A DNA stretch of 64,000 nt from Erythrocercus mccallii. Taxonomy: Eukaryota > Chordata > Aves > Passeriformes > Dicruridae. The first letter of the stretch is position 1. Every line of letters starts with the position of its first letter. A program made the translations under genes and the position numbers. The DNA is taken from positions 124,001-188,000 of the forward strand of contig VZRG01000269.1 of NCBI GenBank assembly GCA_013397435.1. The letters are read 5' to 3'. Below are positions 12,435 to 25,640 of the stretch, in pieces. The notes below the pieces were generated by a model. That model made no database searches. It was given only the letters and a program-made list of their open reading frames with translations, and had not been told where the DNA came from.

Positions 12435-12785
12435 CCTCTTTCACTACCTCTTTTTTTCTGAAACATGATCAATTTTTATTGAAAACAGAGTTTAAAGTAA
12501 ATGCAGTAAGAGATCTCATTACTCGGAGCACAAGCAGGGATTCAGTTAGTCGACTGCTATATTGCACAAGGAGATAGAAAAATCATATGGAGCCTGGGCG
12601 ATCTAATCTAATCTCACTCTGTCTATATAATCTGGGTAAATGGCTAATCTATCACAAAGAGATAATAATAATTAAGGCTGCAACCGGGTTCCATTAGCAA
12701 AATTGATGTGCCTTGATCCCTATTGGGTTTACTTTGAAAGCAAGAGGGATTTTTTTTCCATATAGCTCGAAGAAAATTAGTCAAA
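12435..12785. promoter_or_regulatory. Candidate conserved noncoding element, AT-rich
   Basis: The block is dense in TAAT and GATAA-type cores: GATCTAATCTAATCTC near 12600, TAATCTATCACAAAG, AATAATAATTAAGG near 12665, and CCATTAGC. Some CpGs are retained (CTCGGAGC, GTCGACTG, GGGCGATC, AACCGGG). Stops occur in all frames, so it is not coding. This mixture is typical of deeply conserved vertebrate enhancers near developmental genes, but conservation cannot be judged from one sequence. Confidence 0.35.
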
Positions 12786-12790
12786 GTGGC

Positions 12791-12825
12791 TTTTTTTTTT
12801 CCTTTTTTCTTTCTTTTTTTTTTTT
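12791..12825. repeat. Poly(T)/pyrimidine tract
   Basis: About 35 bp of T with a few C interruptions. It is a simple-sequence tract. Confidence 0.9.
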
Positions 12826-15800
12826 AATGTTACAAGGCATTAACAAATTAACCTAGATTTGAAATTTTGGCTCCTACCTATAATTTGTTTTCTCATCTTC
12901 TAGCTAAACATAGCTTTATCACTGTCCTGTATTCCAGATTTGCGTACGGTGAAAGACTCTTGAGAATTCACTGCTGGATGTATTAGTGGAAAATAGGTTG
13001 TAAATCAGCAGAATCATTAACTCTTGTTTTATGTAAGAGCAGTGATTGCTCTGTACTCTGGAAAGAAGTGTTCTGCCACCTATTAGCCCCTCCTAACCCA
13101 AAGAGAATATAAACAGTCATTTTTCAGGAAGCTTTTCAGGAGGTTTTCTTTTACACAAATTCCTCTGAGTATTTGCTGTGCCAGTGGTGGTGGAAGCAGA
13201 GTAGCCCAGATTTTTTCATCTCTTGAAAAACTCTAGTGTTCACCTTCAATACTGAAAACTCAGTGTGAGGAGGTTCATGAATGTGGATAGGTAGAGGGGT
13301 AATTGTGACAGACACTTGGAATGTGGGGTTTTTATTTTATTTGCTTACACAGCTCGCTACAAAGGAAAACAGCTTCAGGACTTGTTGATTCCCATCTGTC
13401 TTTGCTGTTTTGGGTTTTGGAACATAAGCTACAAACCAGTCTAGGTAGAGGAAGAAGGTGCTTTAAATCAACCCAGGTTTTTGGAGTAGTGCTTGTAAGG
13501 AGTCCACTGAGCATCCTCTCTCAGGATGACCAGGGATGTTTAAAATATGGCAGCCTCTTGGCTGGCTTCTTATGAACTATCCTGCAGCACAAAATTGGCA
13601 TGACAATGAAATGCTCTGATAACTCTCTTTTTGCCCTACTAGCCCTTTCCCAAATCTAGCCAACATCTTTCTGGCAGGAAAAGGAAGAGAGTACATAGAG
13701 TGCATTAGTGAGCATCTCTACCAGGCATTCTCTGCCCTGGGACAGATTCTCCTTGTGGGTTTCCTGCAGCTACAAAGCAAAATACCAGAAGCAGAGCTGA
13801 ATCACAGTGATTGCAATGGACTTGATGGGACCAGCTGAATTGTCAAGGCTGTTCTCTTTAAGTCATGCAATATCTATAATTTCTGTGGAGAAAAAAGATG
13901 TGAACAACTAATCCAAAGATCCTTATGCATACTGCAAAACATGTCTTAAAAGCCCACAGTGCTGCATAGGAAGGACAGATTTTATTTAGATGTGGGGTTT
14001 TTTTTTTTTTCATTCTATGCAAAACATAGGTTATTAAGCTCTGCTCTGTAATGAAGAATTTCTTGGAAGATGTACTAAATGGCAGAGCTGTCGCATCTGG
14101 GTAAGTGTAATGATGAAACCCCAGCAGATGAGAATTTGATTTGAACAAATAGTGACTTTTTAGATACAAGGCTCTGGTCTGCTGAGTGGTGCATGCAGAA
14201 ATTCCCTGTTGTCTGGGGAAATAGATGATACAATATTTTGTACATCTCCATTTGCTCAAGAGGATTTATGGCCTGGAGGGAGTTTGAATATTGACATTGC
14301 GACCACAGGTAAAAATGCTTGACAGATCCTGTGTCTCTCCCCACCATAATCTTTGGCCAGTGTCTCATGGATTATAAGAAAAAAGAGTTTGTTTTGCTAT
14401 GAGCAAGTAGCTGTCAGACAGGTTTAGGGGTCTGCACCCAAGGGTGTGTTATCTCTTGCTTAGCTTGGTCTGCAGTGCTGGTAAGACAGGTTGCAAAGGC
14501 TGTATGCAAGACAGACAATGGCACTGTGAAAAGAGAGACAGTGATTTTATATTTGTGAAGAGTTAGGCAGGTGCTTAAACTGAATTATGTGCAATACAGG
14601 CAGGATTCAGGCAGCGAGCTGGTGCTCTTCATCTGAGCCTCCTGATTCCTGGCATCTGCATTGTCTTATTCAAATAAGCAGCTCTTCTAGGCTGCTCTTC
14701 CAAACTGGGAAAATATTCAGTTCCCCAAAGGGGGTGGGTAAGAATTTCTGTTGTTTTTCTAACTCCAGCGTTGCGATGTTTGTGGAAGCAAGGACCTGAA
14801 AGCAAAGGCTAGGGTTGGATCATCCATGGTTAGGAGCCGTATGAAGCCCCTCTACAACAGTGAATCTCTGTTTTGATTGGCATCCAGACCAGGTCTCTCC
14901 ACACCAGGTTTGCCAGTGTCCCCTCCTGCTCCCAGCTCAGGCTCCCCTTACCATCTCTGCCAGTGTGGCAGCTCTGACTGCATTCCTGGCCTTGAAGCAG
15001 ACTTCTGCCCATGCTTTTCATGTCTGTCCCACAGCTTCCCTAACTTCTCAAGGGTTGGACTTGCCTTTTCATGGACACAGAGACCCTTTATTCATGCAGA
15101 GGACACGTCCTGTTTCCTGCCACCTTAAGCTTCAGAACCTTGGAAATAAATATTGAAGAAGAGCAGAAACTGCTCCAATTATATAGAAAGCTTCAGTAGT
15201 TTGGACATACATCCTACGAACTATGTAGGGATTTCTAAGTCACCTCCTTGCTTCTATTTTCTTTTTCTTCATTCCCTCCTGTTTCTACCCTATCCCATAT
15301 GGTATCTGTCAGATACTCTTCTCCTACCCCCAGAACTCTTAATAAGACAGAGATGAAAGTGTTCCTTTATTAATAATCACAAAAAATGTTGTGTGTGGAG
15401 TTCAGAACTAGAAGAGTAAAAGAAAGACAGTAATTAGCTTGTTTCTCTATCTCAGCTTACTGAAGCATTTTGGATGCAGTGAGAAAATTCTTGACAGATT
15501 TTCTTTTCCTTTTGTTCTCCCCTTCCACCTCCCCTTTCCTTTTTTTCTTTTGAAGTATCATGCAAAGTTCTTGGGTTTGGGTTTTCTATTTTTTAATGAT
15601 AAATTTTATAATATGTGTACAATTCTTTTCCTTCCCTCTGACTTGTCAGAGATATCAGCTCACAACGTATCCCTTTGTTTGCCTGTTTTTCTAGGCAGCT
15701 CTACATTTGGTCTCCTAGAAGGAAGTAAACATGCCAATTTTCCATTGACTAACAATGTTTAAGGTGCAGGGGTGATTTCATTAGAGAGGTCCAGAAAACC

Positions 15801-17104
15801 ATTGCTGACCAATTTTGTTTGTCCCCTTGTGACGAGCAAAGGAAGGGAATTTAATATTCCTCATTTGTTGCTTCTTGTCTCCTACACTAACATGCACTGG
15901 AAGGACAGGGCAAAAGTTTTGGTTTTAATCCCTCACCCAAATGCATGCCATTTTCCTTCACAGAATGGAATTCTCAAGTAGGATACAACAGTCAAATTGC
16001 CAGCAACGAGTTCCAAGCCCTTGCTCCCAGGGAAACTGTTTTTGCCTCTTTGGAAATTGTGTGGAGATTCCTTCTCAGCTGCTTAAGCTGCACATGAGGG
16101 CTCAGCACCTGGGAATAAGGGGGGGCTGAGCTGAGCCTTGTGAGGACTGGTGCAAATGATGTTTGGAGAATAGGAAGAGACCACAGTGTGCTCTGTATGG
16201 AGCAGCAAAGCCTCTTCTGCCTGCAGGGAAAATCTTTAGGACAAAAGCAGCAGTCTGCTTTCAAGAGCCTTTGAGTTCAGCTGTGCTGCCCCAACACCCA
16301 GAGACCCTGGTGATGACCAGGGACTCATCACAGTTGGCACTGCAGGGGACAGGACGGTGGTACAGTCACTGGCACTGGTGACCTGAACAGAAAACAGAAT
16401 GGGGCCAGTGAAAGGGCTTCCCCAGAGGTGCTGTTGGATGTAGGACTAAAAAATACATTTTTTGACTCAAGGCTCAGGGGCCTTACAACTACCATAGCCC
16501 ATCTATGAGTCACTGTATGCGTCTGCTGTAGAAACAGCAAGTGTTTGTTTATTTTCCTAAGTCTTGCAAGTGGGAAGAAACTAAGAGGGTGGAAAATAGA
16601 ACAGAGGCACTAAATCTGTGTGATTCTGCACCATATTTTCTTTTCTCATGGACTGTGTATAAGTGACAAGGCAGGGTTCAGGTTTGTGGGCAAAGGAGGG
16701 GTGTAAGACATCACTTTTGATGCCTTCAGTATCTGAGGAGTTATCCTCACCTTAGTTTGAAGCCCTTCAGCAGTTTCTTTTCCTGCAGGGTACATTTGTT
16801 GATTTGCATTATGAAACAAATCAAAGTCCAGACACAGCATTGCATAGGTGTGATGGGTCCTTCCCTTTCTGAGAAAGGTTTTTCAGGAGACTGTAGTAGA
16901 ATGAGAGCAAATGAGTACTTGGAGCCAGTAAAAAGTTATTTTGGCTGTACTTTCCCCTGCAAAATCCAGTCAGCTCTGAAGCATCCAGATTACATCATGT
17001 GCCAGCTCTCTCCTATAATAGGGTTCTATAATAGGGTCACCTGAGTAAACATGGTTAATTTCTGTCCAGTAACCAAAAATGCTAGATCTAAGAAAAAAAA
17101 AAAA
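12826..17104. other. Noncoding unique DNA, no gene seen
   Basis: Open frames reach about 133 codons (minus, 13858-14259) but none gives a recognisable product. A T10-type run is at about 13998-14010, and a T/C-rich stretch is near 15500-15550. A 13-bp direct repeat (CTATAATAGGGT) lies at 17013-17038. I cannot name any other feature. Confidence 0.55.
17013..17038. repeat. 13-bp tandem duplication
   Basis: CTATAATAGGGTT is followed immediately by CTATAATAGGGTC, giving two near-identical head-to-tail units. It is a minor local duplication. Confidence 0.85.
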
Positions 17105-17395
17105 GGAAGTTGATTCTTTATATCAGTTCTTAGTGCATTAATTAAAAGCTCCTATGAGACAACAAGGATGAGTGGGATGCAATAAAGATGCTAAGAAAGA
17201 ATAAGAACATTATTATAATGAAAGCAGATTAATGGGGCTTCACATAGTGGTGCTAATGGATGTTTTTGAACTTAGAAAGGAAGCGATGAGACAATTGAGT
17301 AATGAATTTTGTCATCAGAAAATCACAGCTGAGCCAACATCACCATATAAAAAGGGAACTGATTTATTGATTATAATGGAAAAGACTAATAGATG
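17105..17395. promoter_or_regulatory. Candidate conserved noncoding element, AT-rich
   Basis: The stretch has many homeodomain-type cores (GCATTAATTAAAAGC near 17135, CAGATTAATGGGG near 17225, GTGCTAATGG, GAGTAATGAATTTTG). It also has a plus-strand purine bias and no open frame of note. It resembles noncoding enhancer sequence. This is a judgement on composition and motif density, not a demonstrated element. Confidence 0.3.
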
Positions 17396-18914
17396 GTTTT
17401 AGTGAAGACACAACACAGTTTTTTTTCTACAGGAATGCCCTGAAAAGGCCACTCACTTATATATCCATTCCCAAAACGGAGGCACAGTAATTACATCCTT
17501 TGTTTATTCACTTGAATGCACACCACGTTAGCACCAAGTGTGGGGCGTATGAAGGGACGGCCTGAATAAGAACCACAAATGTTGAGAAGGCCACAGGAAA
17601 GGCAGAGACTGCCAGAGCACTGCTGTGTTACTTCTCAAAGCAGAGAGAAGCAGGGACTGTGGGGACAGCTTTGCAGCATGTTGATATGGTGGTGATTGAC
17701 CCCAAACTGCCAGTGCTGGCACCTCATTTGCAAAAAATACATGCAGGACTGGTCACGTTGTCTCAGATCAGAGATATCTGAGACCAGAGCAATGGGAATA
17801 ATGATGTGCCTGGGAGAATTCTCATGCAAAGAGAAAGTTCTTTGAAAGTCTAGGATCCACAGAGCTTGTATGTTGTTAAGAAGAAGAGATATGTAAAAGT
17901 CTGTATGTTCATAGGAGAGTGCTTCAGTTTTCAGACAAAAGAACTAGGAGATGTTTGATGACGCTACAGATTGAAAAAGTGGGAATATTTTTTCCATTGT
18001 AACAGGCAGGTTGGCTGGAGAAATCATTGTCTTGTAGCATCATCAATAGCCATCTTTCAGCAGGACTCAAAAATAAAAAAGATCCTATATCCATTGAGAG
18101 TATTCAGAGTTGTCTTAATCAAGGAGAATACATTCTGGGAAGGAGAGCCACCCACATGCAGTCAGTAAGGTTTAAGGCTTCTCTAGGTCTCAAAACCCAG
18201 GACAATGCCTGGCACAGAGGGACAAGCTGTTCCACATCTGTCCACATGGTGCATTGTATCTTCACTGAAGCATCTGGTGCTGAGTGCTGTCCCACACAGG
18301 ATAAGGGACTGGATGAATACCATGGCCAATACAGTTGGGCACTGACAGTGCTGCTCAGTGGGTCCTCTCCTCAGGCTTCCTCTGCAGCAACTCAAGGGGT
18401 GAGCATGCACAAGTGCATAGAGAAATCAGCCTGTGTCATCACCGTGGCTTAACATTTTGCCTGGATGAGCCACGGCTCTTAGCTGCACCAGAGCGCAACA
18501 TACTGCACCCTCCTGCATCCTGCACACAGCCTTTCAGGGAAAATTACCATCTCATCCTGAAATCACTTTAACCACCGGAGGGAGATGACATCTGCTTAAC
18601 ATCTGCACAGTGGCAGGCTGACTGTGAGCCTGGGACATGCAACATGGATGGAAACATCCATTTGAAAGTGCAAGGAGTGCTAAACGTAGCTGGCCCCCTG
18701 CTGCAGAGCAGGCCTGCCTCTTGGGCTCTGAGTTGGGTTTCGTCTGAAATATTTTCTGGCAGCAAGGACCCAGTTGCGTTCTTTAGGACACATTCCAACC
18801 TACTGCCATACCTTGCCGTCAGGAAGTTTGTCTCAGGTTTGGTCTGCCTTTGCTTTTTTCCCCTTTGTTTTATTCATATTGATATCCTGTCTCCCATTCA
18901 CAGCCACACAGGCA
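17396..18914. other. Noncoding unique DNA, no gene seen
   Basis: Short frames on both strands (the longest is about 141 codons, plus, 18027-18452) have no recognisable product. No repeat family is recognised. Confidence 0.55.
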
Positions 18915-19055
18915 TATTTGACCCTTTCATTCTTTGACTGCTCTAATTATCTGTTTTGTTGCTCTGCTCTTGTTCATTTTTGTCAATATATTTTGCATAA
19001 TGAGGTGCTCAGCAGTGAAGATAATGTCCTGCATGTGCTCACATGAGAGCTTCAC
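18915..19055 (-). mobile_element. Ancient CR1/L3-type LINE fragment (inverted)
   Basis: Read forward, the text TTTGTTGCTCTGCTCTTG, then TTTGTCAATATATTTTGC, then TAATGAGGTGCTCAGCAG has the order seen in the reverse complement of the CR1 ORF2 region (the 'TTGCTCTTCTCTGG…GTCAATATCTTTCTTG…AATGAGGTGCCCAGAACTG' block). The element therefore lies on the minus strand. It is a heavily diverged internal fragment and encodes nothing. Confidence 0.65.
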
Positions 19056-19836
19056 ACAGCGAGAACTGATTCCCTCCCTCTTCCAGGCAACTCTACGTAT
19101 ATATAAAAAAAAAGGGCTGAGGAAAGGTTCAATGGTGATTAAAGTCTCTGTTTTTGAGAACTTATGGATGCAAGATGTGAGAGCAAAGACAGTTGTGACA
19201 GTCATCTGCTTTTAGTAGATGAAAATTTTAGAAATTTTTAAGTCCCACTTTTCACTATGGTGAGCTTTTAGGCCAACGTGGTCCAGAAACACCTATTGTC
19301 CAAACCACAGGTGGCAAAACACACCCAATCCTTTATCCCAAATGATGGCTGCATCTCCAATGGTTTGGAGGTTTTTATGGACTGCAGCCCTTCCAAACAT
19401 GTGCTGCTTTAATACTGAATCTCACTCAACACTGCTAAGCCAAAACACTCTTTTTAAGGCTTTTTGTGAAATAGTGAGAGAGCTTCATGATGATGTCAAC
19501 ATCATAAATCATCACATGTGCAGTGCAGAAAGTCCATAGTGATGAAGGCATGGAGAAAGAGAGTGAATTGTTCAGTGAACTAGTTCACTCCTTCATTTCA
19601 AAACAGATTCCCTAAGTCAGATTTTCTCTCTGTAGATGACTCTGATCTGGTTAAATATCAGCATTTACAATGAAAAGGGAAATTGGGAAATGAGGGCAAT
19701 ATGTTCCTTTGGGCTTGTGGACTCTCAGCTGTGACACAGAGAAGTCTGGAGAAAACCTGGTCTACCTTGGAGCTCTTCAGGTATCCTGATGCCTTGAGCA
19801 GAGACAGTCAAAACCTAGCAAGAGCTGCAGTTTAGG
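19056..19836. other. Noncoding unique DNA, no gene seen
   Basis: Two frames of about 92 codons overlap near 18927-19215 on opposite strands and are spurious. The remainder is featureless. Confidence 0.55.
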
Positions 19837-19886
19837 AACTTCCAGCAACTCTCAAGTGAACAACTTCAGGCAACTCTGAAGTGAAC
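19837..19886. repeat. 25-bp tandem duplication
   Basis: AACTTCCAGCAACTCTCAAG at 19837 is followed by AACTTCAGGCAACTCTGAAG at 19862. The two 25-bp units match at about 22 of 25 positions. This is a small, slightly aged local duplication. Confidence 0.85.
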
Positions 19887-22800
19887 TGGGAGAGGCAGGG
19901 AATGCCATAGTCCTTTTCAGCAGAGTGTATAGCAGGCTTATACTGTTGACAACTGCATAGGGTCACCAATGGCTACATCCATGTAGTCCAGTTCTTTCTG
20001 CTTTATTTTAATTCAGAGCACTCGATTTTGCTGCAATTATCCTTCCATTGAAATCTATTGGTTCAAATGGGTGTGACTAGGCATAAGTCCATCTCCTTGG
20101 TGCTAATTGTGACTTTATTTTATGCAAGCTATGAAGCAGGGTTGCTCTTTCCAGCAGGGATTGTGGTAAAATGTGAGGTGCATTTGTGGTGCAGGGGACA
20201 TATTATGGCTTCCACTTTGATAAACCAAACATTTTGATGCCAGTGCTGTATCTGTTGTGAGATTAAAAGTGGGTTTCACTGAGCTCATTGGGAGCACTGT
20301 TGTGGGGTTAAACTAGGTCATCTTCTTGCTGTGGGTGAGAACAGAGTTGCAGTACCAAAATTCACCCTGACTGCAATTCTGGAGTAGCTTTGCTGATGGT
20401 AGCTGGTATTGCTCTGAGTTTACAGTGCTGAGACTGAAAAAAGAATTTGGCAGGGTAATCTCCAGAGCTATTGAACTGGCACCTCTCCCCAGAGCTATGT
20501 TTAGTTAACATTTACAATGAGAAAGCAAACGAGGCATGATTCTCCAAACCCTGAACCCTGTTGAGGGCTGATTGATCTTGAATGCTGGCAAGCCTGATTC
20601 TCCCCAAACACAAATAAGCATGTATAGAGATGTGAGCACAATTTTCCTTCATCCTCTTAAAGAATGCAACACAAGTCATATTTAATAACAGAGAAATGAT
20701 GCAAGGTCTCCCTCCAGCTGTTTCTGTGTAGACTATCTGCCCTTACATTGGGAGGAGATTTGACTATCCAGTGAAATATCCCATGAGTCTTATATCTGCC
20801 CTGAATGGTGTTAAATGCTGGCATTCACTGGTATTTTGCCACAAGCTGGTAAGTGACTGGGATGAAAGTCAGCTCCTGCAGTTCTGGGCTGTGGAGTGAA
20901 TGGTTATCTGTCAAGGAAGCAGAAGGTGAAAAGCCATGATAAGAGAGGCAAGAGAGAGCCTCCCTGTGCTTGGAGAGACCCTTCTGATGGGCGAGAATGG
21001 GCTGATGTGCCAGCCAGGATTGACACCATTAATCCAGGACTCAAATGACAGGGAGTTAATGCTCTGCAGAGTGATTATTGCACTGTGCCTTAATTGTTTA
21101 CCTCTGTTTCATGGAGCCAGTTGACAGTCAGCTCAATAGATTTCAGGTAGGTTTTCTAGTGGGGTAATACTTGTTTTTCAGATGAGGTTTAGAAAGCTGA
21201 GTGGAAGTGAAATTGGTTGTGGCACGCTGTCTGTTGTTACAGGGAATAATGGGAATAAGGCTGAGAATCGAGAAAAGATGGCAAATGAAAATGTAGTTGT
21301 CAATAAAGCAGCAAGATGGGGAGCCAGTAATTAAACACGAATGGGTTTACATAGGAATGGGATCAGGATCAGGGTGCATTAGTGGCACTGCAAAGGGCCA
21401 GGCTTTGGAAGGAGTGTGGTTGTAGGGTGCAGCTGGGGTTCATCTCCAAGCAGACCTGTGCAGATGAGCTTGCCTGAGGCCAAGAAAAGCAGGGAATGCA
21501 GCAGAGGGGTTGGCAGAGCTGGGTGTGAAAAGTCCCAGACTGGCATAGCATGGAGGCCAGCTGGGCAGGAACAGAATTCACACAACTGTGAGAGCCACTC
21601 CTATTGCATTTCAGGAATTTTACTGTCTTAAGAATGAAATATCAGTTGTAAAAAGAATAGAAAAGCAATTTTATGGATTGTGGAGTTCCGGGAGCAGCAA
21701 GTCCTGGGCCTTGCCCTGAATAAAATCTGCCAGGAGCAACAGAAACAAGCTGTAGTCATCCCCAGCTATTTCTCCTGCTCAGTCCTGGCTATATCATCTG
21801 AGAGACTCCATGAATTCTCCAAGGGATTTTGTTATTGCTATTGATTTTACATGGGAGATTCTTAGATAGGGGGATATGGGTCGGCAGCACAAAGCCTGAA
21901 GATAAAGGGATCTTCATAGTGCTGCTCACCTGTGCTGCCATAGCTGCTGGCAACTCCAGGGCTGTTCCACCAGCCTCCTAGCACCTCTTGCTGGGAGAAG
22001 TTGAGAAGGGAATAGCCACTTTGCCCTGATAAAAGGGTAGAGAGAAAGTAAAATTCAGGTTCCCCCTTATTAAAACATGCTCTGCACAGCACAAAGCACT
22101 CTAATGTATGTATTTAGAATATACTGCAGAGCTATTTCTTTCCATTTTTTTTAAAAAAAAGCCCAAACACTTTTATAATAATAATAAAAATGCAATCTAT
22201 ATACAGTATCTTCATATCTCAAATATTTATAAACATAGTTATCTTTGGTTGACTGATTCCAGGAAGTTTGCCAGCACATCAAAGCGGTGACATTTTACAT
22301 CTCATATTCTTTTCATTGTGAGGAATGAGATGCTTCTCCATTTCTTAACTGTTTTTTCAGATTTTCTTTTAAGACTGGTGCAATTGGGTAAAACCTTACA
22401 GATTCCAGAACAGACAGGAAATTCCATAAGACTTAATAAACACCATGCTTGGCTTGATGTTGCTGTAGGGTATTGAAAAGAAATATTATTGACCATTAGT
22501 CTGCCACACAGACACATCTATAACTTGCTGTCGTTGGCAATAAGGCTGTAGCTATAACTGGTTACACATGACTTTCTTGGAGCCTGGCCTCTGTCTCACA
22601 GTCCCTAGAGCCAAAGTCTTATCTTTTCCTCCCACCCTCTAGTTCTCAAGTGTGATGGGGCAAACAAGTGGCCAGTGGTGCCTTGGTAGAGTGTGCCGCA
22701 GTGCCAGCCTTCAGGTCAGGCTGTTAGGTATAGAAGTGGCATGCTTTTGTGAGTAGCTGATTGTAGATGGAAATCAGGGACTCTTTGAAATGATTGTCAC

Positions 22801-23737
22801 TTTATTGCCATAAAGCCTTTTCACCAAGGCCTGGTGTGCTGTGTTTGTTATGCATTTTACTTGGGACTTGCTCTCTCTGTGAAATCCATAAAGGAAATGC
22901 TATGGCATTCTTGGATGCTTGAGTGGATATTCTCTCCAGATGTTTTTAAAGGTCCATCTTCTAATTCAATCCCCAAGAGGCTTTTCAGAAACTGAAGTGA
23001 GCAATTGGAAGCAGCTGCATAATATCTCAAATGACCTACTCAGTCCTTCCTTTCTTGATTTTTTCCTCATGTAGGTTATCCATTTGCAACTAAAATCATA
23101 GTGCCAAAGGCATTTTTGCATTGTGTAGAAACCATTCATGCACATCACTTTAACAATAGGGGGGCAGACCTGTTGAGTACAAGGCTAACCCATCGTGTAA
23201 GTGAAGGCTTTAAACGAGGAGGGAAGAATGAGGATGCAGAGTACAGAGGTCCAGAAGACAACTGAACACTATGAAATGGATATGGTCCACACAGTTTTGG
23301 ATAATATTCAGTGTTCAGTCCACCATCAGGATACCATCAAATGGGGCTTCCAGTGTGTAATGTTACATCACTGTCTTCCTCATTCTCTGCATCAGGTGCT
23401 CTTCATCACAGCTGGCCCAGTTTATCTTCTAAGCCAGCTTCTAATGTTGGAACCTCTACTAGGCAAGGAACTTATACCAATCTGTATAATGCATAAAATA
23501 AACATATATAAAAACCATATAAAATAGATCTGCGAGTCGGCACTGACACGCATGTGTGTGTTTGTCTGTCTCTGCACATAACAGAATATTTCAGGAGGAT
23601 AAAGCCAGACGTATTCAGGCAAGCAAATGGTATTTAGGAAAGAAAATAAAGCTAGTCCTCAACCTTTCAGGACTGGACATGGCATAGGTAAGAGACAGGA
23701 AGCTGATTAATGTTGTCTCCACTCAGCCCCAAAGCCT
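19887..23737. other. Noncoding unique DNA, no gene seen
   Basis: Frames are all below about 110 codons and are not recognisable. An ATA/AAT-rich microsatellite-like patch lies near 22170-22195. No exon, RNA gene or transposon can be supported. Confidence 0.55.
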
Positions 23738-24190
23738 CAAAGGGTTGAAGGAAGCTCCAGGAAGAGTGACAAAAATGATAGGTTTAGAAAGTGTAGTATA
23801 AATTAGAAGATTAAGAAGACTGGTATATATTCATTGAGGAGGAAAGATGTGTGAAGGGACATGTAATCATTGCCTGCAAATCCATAAAGAAATGCTACTG
23901 AGAGGATGGGGATCCATTTTTCTCAGTGGTTGGTACAAACAGGTCTAAGACATAATGATTCTGAGGTTACAACAGGGAACAGTTAGTAAAAAAATATCAG
24001 GGAAAACTTTATATCTCTAGCAAGAGTTTGGGGATAGAGCAGGCTGCCAAGGCATGTTGTAGAGCCACCAGCACTGGAGATACTCAAGAGAGGGATGAGT
24101 CACCCATCTGTCAGGGATGGTTTAGGTGTAATCAGATCTGCCACAATGTGCAGCAGTGGCCTGGATGATGCACCAGAGGTCTTTTCTCAC
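23738..24190 (+). mobile_element. Ancient CR1 LINE fragment, about 450 bp
   Basis: The order of segments matches the CR1/L3 3' half. First comes a region reading like 'GGAAGAGTGACAAAAATGATAGG', then GAAGACTGGTATATATTCATTGAGGAGG. Next are CAGGGAAAACTTTATATC, GCAGGCTGCCAAGGCATGTTG and GAGCCACCAGCACTGGAG, and finally CTGTCAGGGATGGTTTAGG followed by a CTGGATGATGCACCAGAGG tail. These correspond to the 'gaggagaagg', 'aacaggctgccc', 'ctccatccctggag', 'cagggatggtttag' and 'gatgacctccagaggtc' blocks of the family. It is too degenerate to encode protein. Confidence 0.82.
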
Positions 24191-24333
24191 CCAAATGAGT
24201 CTGTGATTTGCCATTTGTGCTTTTTTTCAGTGTGTGTACTCTGTGTGCATGTTTGTGCTCGATTCCTAATTTTCCCATCTGTACCTGGAGCTTGGATATG
24301 TCCTGGTCTGTACTGTCAGGTCTCCCAACACTT
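24191..24333. other. Noncoding unique DNA
   Basis: This is a short stretch between the CR1 remnant and the CT repeat. Nothing is recognised in it. Confidence 0.5.
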
Positions 24334-24354
24334 TCTCTCTCTCTCTCTCTCTCT
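24334..24354. repeat. (TC)10 microsatellite
   Basis: Ten TC dinucleotide units in a row, flanked by further pyrimidine-rich sequence. It is likely to be length-polymorphic. Confidence 0.95.
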
Positions 24355-25640
24355 TTCTTGCCAATTTACTCCCTCTTGATCCATTTCTCTTACATTTCCA
24401 TATTTACTTCCTGATTGCTGATCTTTTGTTTCAGTGTGCCCTCTTGCCTCTTTTTATCTTCATTTCACATACCCTGGTGTGTGCTTTCATGCTGTTGCAC
24501 CTGTGCCTGAGAATGTGCACACATGGCTCTCTTCACGCTTACTGCACTTTTCTCTTCCTTCCTGTCCTCCAGTGAGAGCTGTGGGTGGAGAAGGGCAGGA
24601 AGGAGGAGGATTTTCCTTTCCATAACAGAACTGCTGGGAATCACCCAATTTGGATTTGAAAGAGGTCTGTGTTTTTGGAAATACAGGGGTGCCCTGGGTA
24701 TTTAACGCCTGACAAGAGGTGGAGCATTAACTCTGCTGTGTGGTTGACAGCTCTGCTTCACATCTGATAGTCTAGGGCTGTGCACAGGACAAACTTGAGT
24801 TGGCCTGCACCCCTCCTTGTGACTTACCTTGCACCCACTTCTCTGCAAGCCCCACATAAGAGCTGAACAAGCCATCACAGCCCTCTGACGGCAACAACAG
24901 AAATAACTCACAGACAATGGCAGCAACCTTGCTGATGGTGATGTGCTGCATCTTCCTGAACTTGCAGCAGCATTAGGAGTGTTTTATGAAATTATTATGG
25001 GTTAAGTGCTTGTGCTGAGTGCCAGGTGTGTTTAGAGGGCAAAACCAGGAAAGGTTTCCTCCATCAGGCGGTGAATACGCTTGGACAGTCACCAAAGCCC
25101 AGTGACTGCTACTAGCTGTTACTGTGACAGAGAGGATCATTAAGGTGCTTTTATTTTGAGTGTATGAGTGTGTGCACATGTGTGTACAGGAATCTCTTTA
25201 TTGCCCGTATTCATTTCATAAAATAAATTAGATTACCCAAGGATGTGTTTAGGTCTACATCACTTGCAGTTTTCAAATCATCATCAGACGTCTTTCTGAA
25301 GTATTTTCTTTGTTTCACTTATGAGATTTTGAGTCAGAAACAAGGAATTTATGGGTGAAATGTCTCACTGCTTCCCTCAGGGAGAAGTCCTAGGTGATCT
25401 AAGCTCTTCCTTTCTAATCTTTAATAACAGTGAAGCTAAATGTTGTATTAAGAAACAATTAAATTTCAGTGTGCTTAAATCAGGGGCTAGCCAAGCTAGA
25501 TTGTATGTGAAACCTATCATGAAAACAAAGGAGTCTGTGGTATATGCATTAATATTGATAATGAATATTCATGTTTACTCCAAAATCATTTAGACCTGCC
25601 TTATAATGGCTACACTAAAATTGCTAAAATTGCAGCTGAT
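24355..25640. other. Noncoding unique DNA, no gene seen
   Basis: Short unrecognised frames only, with one GT/TG-rich patch near 25160-25187. Confidence 0.55.
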
